Origin: an uncultured Cloacibacillus sp.
GTDB taxonomy: Bacteria > Synergistota > Synergistia > Synergistales > Synergistaceae
Assembly (NCBI GenBank): GCA_900544635.1
Contig: UQVV01000152.1
Location: 1 to 5,179, forward strand
DNA: 5,179 bases
Direction of reading: 5' to 3'
Both the position numbers and the translations under genes were made by a program. Within the stretch, counting starts at the first letter, position 1. Every line of letters starts with the position of its first letter. This document shows, one piece after another, positions 1 through 5,179 of this stretch. The notes below the pieces were generated by a model. That model searched no databases. It saw only the letters and a program-made list of their open reading frames with translations, and was not told the origin of the DNA.

Positions 1-1270
1 TCCGCGGCTTCGGGACGAACGGATTGACGGAGAGCGTGAGCGCGAGCCCCGTCTCGTCGATTATGCGGCGGCACAGGGCCGTTATCGCGGATACGTCCTC
101 GTCCGTCTCGCCGGGGAGGCCGACCATGAAGTAAAGCTTCGCCTTGTCGATGCCGAGGCCGCGCGCCATCGCAAGCTTTTCGACGACGAGGTCGTTCGTG
201 AACTTCTTGCCGCAGGCGAAGCGCAGGCCGTCGCTTCCGGTCTCCGGCGCGACTGTGACGCTGCGCCGTCCGCTCTCCGACGTCGCCGTTATCATGTCGG
301 GCGTGAGCCTGTCGAGGCGCAGCGACGCGAAAGAGACGCCTATTTCTTTTTCTCTGAGCTTGGCGAGAAGCGGCGCGATGAACGGGTAATCCCCCGCCTC
401 CGGCGTGACTAGCCCCGCCTGCGGAATGTCGAAGCGCGCGGTTATGTCGTCGACGGCCTTTTCCACCGCCTCGAACTTCCTGAAACGCATACGCCCGAAG
501 CACTGCGGAAGGGTGCAGTACGAGCATGAGCGCGCGCATCCGCGCTGAAGCTCGAGCAGCAAGGTTTTGCCGAAGGCTCCGCGCGGCGTCGTCCAGACGC
601 TGTGCATAGGGTACGGGCCGTCGAGAGAAAGCTCGCGCGCTATGCGCAGATTATATTTTTCGAGCCATTCGCGCGCGTGCAGCGGCGGGACGAAAACCGT
701 CGGAAGCTCAGCGAGCTCGCGCCACAGCTTCGCGCGGCTGCCGCCGCCGTAACGGCGCAGAACGTCCGCAATGCCGCCCATCACGTCCATGCCGTCGCCG
801 AGCACGACGAAGTCGCAGACGCCGGAGGCCGCGAGCGGGTTGATGTAGGTCAGAGCGCCGCCCATGCCGACGACGGGAAAGCCACCCTCTTCGCGCTCCT
901 CTGGCAGAAGAGGAATCCCCGCGCCGCGCAGCCATCTGAAGAATACCGGAATGTCGCATTCGTAGGCTATGCTCGCGGTTATCACGGGGAAGCGTTCGAG
1001 CATCGTGTCGGCGTCGGCGGAGCGGTACGGCACGGGCGAGGCGAAGAAGCGCTCGGCGGCCGCGCCGAGCTCGCGCAGCGTCTGAAAGACGTACTGATAG
1101 CCGAGGCTCGCCGCGCCGATGGAATAGTCCGCCGGATAAAAGAGAGCCCAAGGCAAATCTCCTCCCTTGGGCAGTTCTTTTATCCATTCTTCGTCTCTTC
1201 TGTACTCGTCCCAGCTCTGCCAGGCCGTGACCTTGGCGGGACGGGCGACGGACGCGCGCTGTTTTTTCAG
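1..1270 (-). CDS. B12-binding-like radical SAM protein, 5' part (runs off window)
   Basis: A 423-codon open frame continues past base 1. From the proposed CTG start at 1270, residues 40-175 resemble the B12-binding-like N-terminal region of COG1032-type radical SAM proteins: a [19 protein letters not shown] stretch at 41-59, [13 protein letters not shown] at 135-147 and VLGDGMDVM at 156-164. I see no DxHxxG cobalamin motif. The radical SAM core follows, with CxxxCxxC at C245, C249 and C252 ([10 protein letters not shown]), which would bind a 4Fe-4S cluster. Later family-like motifs are [13 protein letters not shown] (314-326), [11 protein letters not shown] (340-350) and [12 protein letters not shown] (382-393). 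This fits the family often annotated as TIGR03960-like, of unknown reaction, but the C-terminal part needed to see any fused domain is missing. No ATG, GTG or TTG lies in frame between the upstream stop (TAA at 1391-1393) and 1270. The next candidate is TTG at 1156, which would drop 38 residues. The radical SAM identity is firm; substrate and start are not. Confidence 0.9.
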   Translation of the reverse strand, partial: MKKQRASVARPAKVTAWQSWDEYRRDEEWIKELPKGGDLPWALFYPADYSIGAASLGYQYVFQTLRELGAAAERFFASPVPYRSADADTMLERFPVITASIAYECDIPVFFRWLRGAGIPLLPEEREEGGFPVVGMGGALTYINPLAASGVCDFVVLGDGMDVMGGIADVLRRYGGGSRAKLWRELAELPTVFVPPLHAREWLEKYNLRIARELSLDGPYPMHSVWTTPRGAFGKTLLLELQRGCARSCSYCTLPQCFGRMRFRKFEAVEKAVDDITARFDIPQAGLVTPEAGDYPFIAPLLAKLREKEIGVSFASLRLDRLTPDMITATSESGRRSVTVAPETGSDGLRFACGKKFTNDLVVEKLAMARGLGIDKAKLYFMVGLPGETDEDVSAITALCRRIIDETGLALTLSVNPFVPKPR

Positions 1271-2586
1271 GAGTCGCGCCTCCGTCTCAGGAACGACGGC
1301 GTGTCGTACTGGTCTACCGGCGCGCCGCTTCTCTGGAAGAGGTCCTCGTCGCCCTGCTGCGGCGTCACGGGCTTCACCTGCTCGACCTTCTTAGGCTGCG
1401 GCTCTGGCTGCTTCTCCGGCTCGGGAGCCTTTGGCTGCTGCGGAGCGGCCATCTTCGAGGCCGTGTAGTTGTTGAGGTTCTTCACCGCCGCGATGTCGAG
1501 CCCCTGCGTCGTCACGCCAGTCGAGGCGGGACGCTGCGGCTGCGCGGGCTGCCTGTGCGGAAAGGCTGTCCTCGCCGGAGGCGTCTGCGGCGCGGGCTCC
1601 GGCTTTTCGTCCTTGTCGTCGAAGCCGGTCGCGATTACCGTAATCTGTATCGCGTCCTCCATTTCGGGGTCGAAGACGTGGCCCCAGATGATGAAGGCGT
1701 CCTCGTCGGCGGCCTCGGTGATTATGCTTATCGCTTCGTTTATCTCGTGGATGCCGACGCTCGCGCCGCCAGTGATGTTGAAGAGGATGCCCTTCGCGCC
1801 GCTCATACGGCAGTCCATAAGCGGGCTGTTGATGGCGTTGTAGGCCGCGGTTGCCGCGCGCTTTTCTCCGTAGCCCTCGCCGATGCCCATAATCGCGGTG
1901 CCGGCGTTCGACATGATGGTCTTGACGTCCGCGAAGTCGACGTTGACGAGGCCGGGGCGTTTGATGAGGTCCGTCACGCCCTGCACGGCCTGATGGAGGA
2001 CGCCGTCCGCCATCTTGAAGGCGTCGTTGACCGAGGTTTTCTTGTCCGTGACGTTGAGCAGCCTGTCGTTCGGTATCACGATGAGCGCGTCGACCTTGTC
2101 GCGCAGCTGTTCGATGCCCATGTTCGCCTGGCGTATCCTGCGCCGCCCCTCGAAGGTGAAGGGCAGCGTGACGACGGCGACGACGAGCGCGCCGGCCTCC
2201 TTCGCGATTCCCGCGATGACGGGCGCGGCTCCGGTGCCGGTGCCTCCGCCCATTCCGGCGGCGACGAAGACCATGTCCGCACCTTCGACGACGGAACGCA
2301 GCTCCTCGCGCGACTCCATAGCCGATTTGCAGCCGACCTCGGGATCGGAGCCCGCGCCGAGCCCTTTCGTCAGCTCCTTGCCGAGGATGATGCGGCACGA
2401 AGCCTCGGATAGCTCGAGGTGCGCGATGTCGGTGTTCGCGGCAATGAATTCGACGCCTGTGACGCCGCCGCGGATGATGTGGTTCAGCGCGTTGTTGCCC
2501 GCGCCGCCGACGCCTATGACCTTGATGACTTCGCGCGCCGGGAAATTCGATTTATCTAGCTGGAAAATTTCGGACATTGAATCCAT
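1267..2586 (-). CDS. ftsZ: Cell division protein FtsZ
   Basis: FtsZ is a tubulin-like GTPase that polymerises into the cytoplasmic division ring. The protein has 439 residues, somewhat long for the family. The nucleotide-binding part shows GVGGAGNN (25-32), NTD (51-53) and the tubulin signature GGGTGTG (113-119). The T7 synergy loop reads NVDFAD (215-220), with the aspartates needed for GTP hydrolysis at the subunit interface. The globular domain ends near 322 (VIATGF). A Pro/Gln/Lys-rich, probably disordered linker covers about 325-425, followed by the conserved tail [10 protein letters not shown] (429-437 plus one), the usual docking peptide for FtsA and other partners. A lineage-like oddity is [13 protein letters not shown] (299-311), where most FtsZ proteins have a FGA/FGT-type segment. 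The ATG at 2586 is chosen because GGAGG lies 8 bases upstream; the Met4 codon would be 17 bases away. ftsA is 27 bases upstream and the radical SAM gene overlaps the stop, so co-transcription is likely. Confidence 0.98.
   Translation of the reverse strand: MDSMSEIFQLDKSNFPAREVIKVIGVGGAGNNALNHIIRGGVTGVEFIAANTDIAHLELSEASCRIILGKELTKGLGAGSDPEVGCKSAMESREELRSVVEGADMVFVAAGMGGGTGTGAAPVIAGIAKEAGALVVAVVTLPFTFEGRRRIRQANMGIEQLRDKVDALIVIPNDRLLNVTDKKTSVNDAFKMADGVLHQAVQGVTDLIKRPGLVNVDFADVKTIMSNAGTAIMGIGEGYGEKRAATAAYNAINSPLMDCRMSGAKGILFNITGGASVGIHEINEAISIITEAADEDAFIIWGHVFDPEMEDAIQITVIATGFDDKDEKPEPAPQTPPARTAFPHRQPAQPQRPASTGVTTQGLDIAAVKNLNNYTASKMAAPQQPKAPEPEKQPEPQPKKVEQVKPVTPQQGDEDLFQRSGAPVDQYDTPSFLRRRRDS
1279..1283 (-). 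promoter_or_regulatory. Shine-Dalgarno site for the radical SAM gene, inside ftsZ
   Basis: The minus strand reads GGAGG here, 8 bases before CTG at 1270-1268. The same spacing is found between GGAGG and the ftsZ ATG. The site lies within the CGG AGG arginine codons of the FtsZ C-terminal tail. It is the main support for choosing CTG as the start and implies translational coupling to ftsZ. Confidence 0.6.
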
Positions 2587-2594
2587 AACTCAAA

Positions 2595-2599
2595 CCTCC
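2595..2599 (-). promoter_or_regulatory. Shine-Dalgarno site for ftsZ
   Basis: GGAGG on the minus strand lies in the 27-base ftsA-ftsZ gap, 8 bases before the ATG at 2586. It decides between Met1 and Met4 as the FtsZ start. Confidence 0.8.
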
Positions 2600-2613
2600 G
2601 CACAAAACCGCCT

Positions 2614-3963
2614 CTAAAAGAGGTCCTTGAACATATCGCCTATCGACTTCAAGGGGTTGAAGCCGCCCTCTTTCTTTTCCTTCGGGCCCGTCTGCGAGCC
2701 TTCGCCGACCGGCGGAGCGTAGACCTGCATCTTCGGCGCTTCCGCCTTTCCGCCGCCTATCGCGGGATTGTCGAGGTAGCGGAACGGGTCGCGCTCTCTC
2801 GTCAGGATGTATTTGATTATCCCGGCCGCCGAGGAATATTCCTGCGTGTTGCGTCCCGGCGGCATACGGTTAGCGTCGACCGGCATCGCTATCCTCGCGG
2901 GAAGGTCCATGACGTCGAGCATAAATTCGTCGATGCCCTCTGTCTTGGAGACGCCGCCCGTGAGAAGCATTCCGCCCGGCAGCAGCGCGACGCGCGAAGC
3001 CTTTATCTGCGGCTTTACGAGTTCGTCCGCAAGCTCCTCGAGGCGGCACTTGACTATGTCGTAAAGGTCGGCCTTCGATATGTCGAACTCGCGCGAGCTG
3101 TGCGTGAAGCTTATCATCTCGTCGGGCGCGAAGTCGGGGCGCAGCGAGACCGTGCGCTTGAGCTCCTCCGCCTTGTTGAGCGGAAGGCGCAGCACGTTGC
3201 CGAGGTCGTTCGTTATGTGGTCGCCGCCTACGGGGATAAGCCCGAGATGCTTCGGCCGTCCGTCGGCGAATACCGCGACGCCCGTAGTGCCGCCGCCGAT
3301 GTCGACGACTGCGGCTCCCGCGAGCGCGTCTTCCGGCGTAAGCACGCCGAGCGCGGCGGCGAGCGGCTTTATGACGAGGCCGTTCACGTCGAGGCCGGCG
3401 CGGCTGACGCAGTTCATGACGTTCTGTATCGTCGCCGTCGGCACGATTATCGACTGCACCTCGATGTCGAGGCGCATAGCGTTCATGCCGAGAGGGTCGT
3501 CGATGCCGACGTTGCCGTCGAGCGAGTATTCGACAGGTATCGTGTGCAGTATCGTCTGGTTTGCGGGGACGACGACGTCTGCCTGCGCCGCGTCTATGAC
3601 GCGCTCGATGTCGAGGCGCATTACGGGGCGCGGCGTGCGTCCGAGCGAGACCATGCCCTTCGAGCGGACGCTCGTCACCTCTCCGCCGCCGAAGGCGACA
3701 GTGACCTCGCCGATGTCCTGCCCTACCATGTTCTGCGCGTCGCTGACTGCCTGGCGCACAGACTTCACTGCCTGGTCGAGGTTGACGATGAGCCCCTTGC
3801 GGATTCCGTTCGACGGAGCCTGCCCGACGCCGATTATCTGCGCCTCGTCGCCCTCGACGCCGCGCTCCGCGACTACTACGGTGACCTTGCTCGTTCCCAG
3901 GTCGAGGCCGACGAGCAGGTCCGGTTCTATATCATGACGGTAGCTTGAAGTTTTCTTAAACAA
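2614..3963 (-). CDS. ftsA: Cell division protein FtsA
   Basis: FtsA is an actin-like ATPase that tethers FtsZ to the inner face of the membrane and recruits later division proteins. Its 449 residues are near the upper normal length. The phosphate-1 motif is VGLDLGTSK (18-26). The SHS2/1C domain follows, with GVGQAPSNGIRKGLIVNLD (45-63) and VAFGGGEVTS (89-98). Phosphate-2 is VVDIGGGTTGVAVF (219-232), PVGGDHITNDL (244-254) follows it, and the adenosine motif is LLTGGVSKTEGI (333-344). A short Gly/Pro/Lys linker leads to GGFNPLKSIGDMFKDLF (433-449), a typical amphipathic membrane-targeting helix. The start is TTG at 3963-3961: it is preceded by a GAGGGG site at 7 bases, gives the normal short N-terminus before phosphate-1, and the first in-frame ATG would come only at Met104. 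The stop is TAG. ftsZ follows after 27 bases, and a candidate promoter lies upstream. Confidence 0.97.
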   Translation of the reverse strand: MFKKTSSYRHDIEPDLLVGLDLGTSKVTVVVAERGVEGDEAQIIGVGQAPSNGIRKGLIVNLDQAVKSVRQAVSDAQNMVGQDIGEVTVAFGGGEVTSVRSKGMVSLGRTPRPVMRLDIERVIDAAQADVVVPANQTILHTIPVEYSLDGNVGIDDPLGMNAMRLDIEVQSIIVPTATIQNVMNCVSRAGLDVNGLVIKPLAAALGVLTPEDALAGAAVVDIGGGTTGVAVFADGRPKHLGLIPVGGDHITNDLGNVLRLPLNKAEELKRTVSLRPDFAPDEMISFTHSSREFDISKADLYDIVKCRLEELADELVKPQIKASRVALLPGGMLLTGGVSKTEGIDEFMLDVMDLPARIAMPVDANRMPPGRNTQEYSSAAGIIKYILTRERDPFRYLDNPAIGGGKAEAPKMQVYAPPVGEGSQTGPKEKKEGGFNPLKSIGDMFKDLF

Positions 3964-3970
3964 ATTAAAA

Positions 3971-3976
3971 CCCCTC
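3971..3976 (-). promoter_or_regulatory. Shine-Dalgarno site supporting the TTG start of ftsA
   Basis: GAGGGG on the minus strand ends 7 bases before TTG at 3963. It sits in a purine-rich run (GAGAGAGGGG) and supports the non-ATG start. A small 4-bp stem, CCCT-AGAGAG-AGGG (3985-3972), could partly hide it, but a stem this short is weak evidence. Confidence 0.6.
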
Positions 3977-4028
3977 TCTCTAGGGATATAATCTCACGTC
4001 TATTCTACCTTATAAACCTTCTTATATA

Positions 4029-4058
4029 AATATATTCGCGCCCTTGGAGTAAGGTCAA
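4029..4058 (-). promoter_or_regulatory. Candidate sigma-70-type promoter for ftsA-ftsZ
   Basis: On the minus strand a -35-like TTGACC (4058-4053) is followed after 18 bases by a -10-like TATATT (4034-4029). Transcription would start around 4022, leaving a leader of about 60 bases before the ftsA TTG. The surrounding gap is sharply AT-rich compared with the GC-rich genes. The -35 element overlaps one arm and the loop of the hairpin at 4039-4063. AT-rich DNA gives chance matches easily, so this is a prediction only. A weaker alternative -10 is TAGAAT at 4007-4002. Confidence 0.45.
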
Positions 4059-4073
4059 GGGCGTAGTTTTTTT
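4039..4073 (+). terminator. Hairpin with T-run; intrinsic-terminator shape on the plus strand
   Basis: CGCCCTTG (4039-4046) pairs perfectly with CAAGGGCG (4056-4063) around a 9-base loop. On the plus strand TAG and seven Ts follow (4067-4073), then A and six more Ts. This is the shape of a Rho-independent terminator for plus-strand, that is antisense, transcripts. On the minus strand the hairpin comes just after the ftsQ stop, but what follows is CGAATATATTTATATAAG, without a clean T-run, so it would be a poor terminator for murB-ftsQ. Part of the T-run is simply the complement of the Lys-Lys-stop codons of the FtsQ-like protein. Confidence 0.45.
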
Positions 4074-4935
4074 ATTTTTTCGCGCCTTCCGCCTTCTTTT
4101 CCTCCTTTTCGCCCGCGCCGGTGTTGCGCAGCAGTATTTTCTCCTTGTAGGTGCAGTCGATGAAGATGTCCGGCGGCATATTTTCGAGCGCGCCGTAGAG
4201 CTTTCTCACCGCGAGCACGGCTTCGGCCCAGCGCTCCGCCTCGTCGGGGAGCAGCAGCTGCGCGCCGTTCTCCTTCGTGCCGGGGCGGTAAAGGATAAGC
4301 CGCACGACGGGCGTCCCCTCCTTCACTCCCGCCTGCACGTATTTGACGTAGGGCGCGAGCTTCAGCGCGTTGATCTGCGCGTACCAGCGCGAGATGAGCG
4401 CGAGCGGGAGGCTCGAGTGGAAGACGTTGCCCTCGGAGTTCGCCATGTCTATAGGCGTCGCGCGGTCGGCCCCCCACGCGAGCACCGGACGCTTGTCCGC
4501 GCCGCCGCCGTCGACGAGCCTGTTCTCCGCGAGCGAGGAGAGCCAGAGCTTGCCTTCCGCTGACAGGTACCAGAAGCGGCCGCCCCAGTAAACGCGGTAG
4601 ACGGGGACGAGCGGACGCGCGCTTACGAGAAATTTGCCCCAGCCCGTGAGCGACACGTCGATCTCTACGGGATAGTAGGCCTCTATCAAAGCTTTGTACT
4701 CTTTGCGGTGCAGCCAGAAGGACGGCCAGAAGCGCTCGCGCTCCGACGGTATAGTCCCCCAGAGCACGTACTGCGGAAGGGCGTTCGCCGGCCGCTGTTC
4801 TATTAGGCTGACGCGCGAAACCGCGAAGCGCGCCTCGGCGGCGGCGAGCAGCCCCGCGGCGAGCGCGCAGAGGATTATCAGAAATTTTTTGAGCTTCCTC
4901 CTGCGTCTAAAACGCCCCAAAGAATTTGATTTCAT
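4072..4935 (-). CDS. ftsQ: Divergent FtsQ/DivIB-like division protein
   Basis: This is a 287-residue protein, a usual FtsQ length. It has a short basic cytoplasmic N-terminus (RFRRRRKLKK, 8-17), one hydrophobic segment at about 18-34 and a large extracytoplasmic part, which is the bitopic FtsQ/DivIB plan. The segment at about 85-135 (YYPVEIDVSLTGWG, then RPLVPVYRVYWGGRFWYLS and EGKLW) resembles the end of a POTRA domain and the start of the beta domain. The C-terminal IFIDCTYKEKILLR (257-270) resembles the last FtsQ strand. The early POTRA part is hard to recognise, and the protein ends in a charged Lys/Glu tail (276-287). FtsQ acts as a scaffold with FtsB/FtsL and septal wall synthases. Position between murB and ftsA supports the call strongly; sequence alone gives only moderate support. 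The ATG at 4935 overlaps the end of murB by 29 bases and has only a weak ribosome site, so coupling to murB is plausible. Confidence 0.7.
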   Translation of the reverse strand: MKSNSLGRFRRRRKLKKFLIILCALAAGLLAAAEARFAVSRVSLIEQRPANALPQYVLWGTIPSERERFWPSFWLHRKEYKALIEAYYPVEIDVSLTGWGKFLVSARPLVPVYRVYWGGRFWYLSAEGKLWLSSLAENRLVDGGGADKRPVLAWGADRATPIDMANSEGNVFHSSLPLALISRWYAQINALKLAPYVKYVQAGVKEGTPVVRLILYRPGTKENGAQLLLPDEAERWAEAVLAVRKLYGALENMPPDIFIDCTYKEKILLRNTGAGEKEEKKAEGAKK

Positions 4936-5179
4936 ATTCCAGCTTTATCCCGAACTCGTCCATGACGCGCGCGCGGCACATCTCCGCGAGGCTGAAAATT
5001 TCTGACGACGACGCGCCGCCGCGGTTTTCGATAAAATTCGCGTGGTGCTGCGAGACGGCGGCGTCTCCGACAGAAAGCCCCTTGCAGCCGCACTTGTCGA
5101 GAAGCAGCCCCGCGGGAGCCTGCGGCGGATTTTTGAAGACGCAACCGGCGGTCTTCGCGCCTATAAGATCGGAAGAGCA
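4907..5179 (-). CDS. murB: UDP-N-acetylenolpyruvoylglucosamine reductase MurB, C-terminal fragment
   Basis: Only the last 90 codons are present. MurB is the cytoplasmic FAD enzyme that uses NADPH to reduce UDP-GlcNAc-enolpyruvate to UDP-MurNAc. Visible C-terminal motifs are KTAGCVFKNP, then a glycine and leucine stretch (AGLLLDKCGCKGLSVGDAAVS), HHANFIENRGG, and a final IKLEYEIKFFG that holds the conserved catalytic glutamate region. The residue matching the E. coli Ser229 proton donor is Cys here (GCVFKNP, codon 5143-5141), a substitution that is common in MurB families. The stop is TAG at 4909-4907. The first codons of the fragment (bases 5179-5166) come from sequencing adapter, so genuine protein begins about at the Ile-Gly-Ala-Lys before the KTAG motif. 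The ftsQ-like gene begins inside its last codons. Confidence 0.92.
   Translation of the reverse strand, partial: CSSDLIGAKTAGCVFKNPPQAPAGLLLDKCGCKGLSVGDAAVSQHHANFIENRGGASSSEIFSLAEMCRARVMDEFGIKLEYEIKFFGAF
5166..5179 (+). other. Illumina adapter remnant (not genomic)
   Basis: The last 14 bases read AGATCGGAAGAGCA, identical to the start of the Illumina TruSeq read-1 adapter. They lie at the very end of the window, and the MurB family similarity stops making sense just there. This is an untrimmed contig end; the biological sequence should be taken to stop at 5165. Confidence 0.93.

Noticed and set aside
1154..1166. TTG at 1156 with GGGAGG upstream as the radical SAM start
   Set aside because: Spacing to the GGAGG is only 4 bases and 38 plausible-looking residues upstream would be lost. 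Kept as the second choice to CTG at 1270.
708..1187. Minus-strand ATG frame that might be taken as the start of the gene after ftsZ
   Set aside because: It is in a different frame from the radical SAM motifs and encodes an Arg-rich sequence; the radical SAM frame is unbroken from 1270 to base 2, so no frameshift is needed.
602..1468. Long plus-strand open frame opposite the radical SAM gene and the ftsZ tail
   Set aside because: It is the mirror of a GC-rich coding region, low in complexity and rich in Arg/Ala/His, and it spans two well-recognised genes on the other strand.
1391..2398. Long minus-strand open frame inside ftsZ
   Set aside because: It is a shifted frame of ftsZ with Arg/Gly-rich composition and no recognisable motif.
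1555..2412. Long plus-strand open frame opposite ftsZ (also 2015-2617)
   Set aside because: It lies wholly within ftsZ, whose motifs are unmistakable; no recognisable domain and an Asp/Val/Arg-rich composition typical of antisense shadows.
3080..3948. Two overlapping plus-strand open frames opposite ftsA
   Set aside because: Two long frames overlapping each other and a clear ftsA are explained by GC-biased codon use, not by genes.
3972..3985. CCCT-AGAGAG-AGGG hairpin as an ftsA riboswitch or thermosensor
   Set aside because: Only 4 base pairs and no wider conserved structure can be seen; noted only as a possible minor effect on the ribosome site.
1..5179. CRISPR array, tRNA/rRNA, insertion sequence, phage or defence system
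   Set aside because: The window is almost fully covered by core division and wall genes; no repeats, transposase-like frames or RNA gene patterns were found by eye.

Overview
This is a GC-rich bacterial chromosomal fragment. All of its genes lie on the minus strand, so transcription runs from high to low coordinates. It carries a compact cell-wall and cell-division cluster, in transcription order: the 3' end of murB (UDP-N-acetylenolpyruvoylglucosamine reductase), a divergent FtsQ/DivIB-like membrane protein, ftsA, ftsZ, and the 5' part (423 codons) of a radical SAM protein with a B12-binding-like N-terminal region. The radical SAM gene runs off the window at base 1. The gene set and protein style suggest a strictly bacterial, peptidoglycan-making, probably anaerobic organism. 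The layout, the sequence character and a radical SAM gene directly behind ftsZ remind me most of Synergistota, but that is a guess from memory and was not searched.

Layout: bases 5166-5179 are not genome. They match the start of the Illumina TruSeq adapter, so real sequence ends at 5165, inside murB. murB ends at 4907 and overlaps the start of the ftsQ-like gene (4935-4072) by 29 bases. A 108-base AT-rich gap (3964-4071) then separates ftsQ from ftsA. It holds a strong 8-bp hairpin flanked by a T-run on the plus strand, and a plausible sigma-70-type promoter pointing into ftsA. ftsA (3963-2614) starts with TTG. ftsZ (2586-1267) follows after 27 bases with a clear GGAGG site. The radical SAM gene appears to start with CTG at 1270, overlapping the ftsZ TGA stop as CTGA, with its own GGAGG inside the arginine codons of the FtsZ C-terminal tail.

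How the parts fit: MurB makes UDP-N-acetylmuramic acid for wall precursors. FtsZ forms the division ring, FtsA tethers it to the membrane, and the FtsQ-like protein would sit in the membrane as a divisome scaffold. The radical SAM protein has no known role in division that I can name, but it is translationally coupled to ftsZ by position. No RNA genes, CRISPR arrays, mobile elements or plus-strand genes are supported, and there is no gene-free stretch over 300 bases. The cluster is mostly ordinary. The points worth checking are the non-ATG starts, the coupled radical SAM enzyme, the ftsQ-ftsA gap and the adapter.
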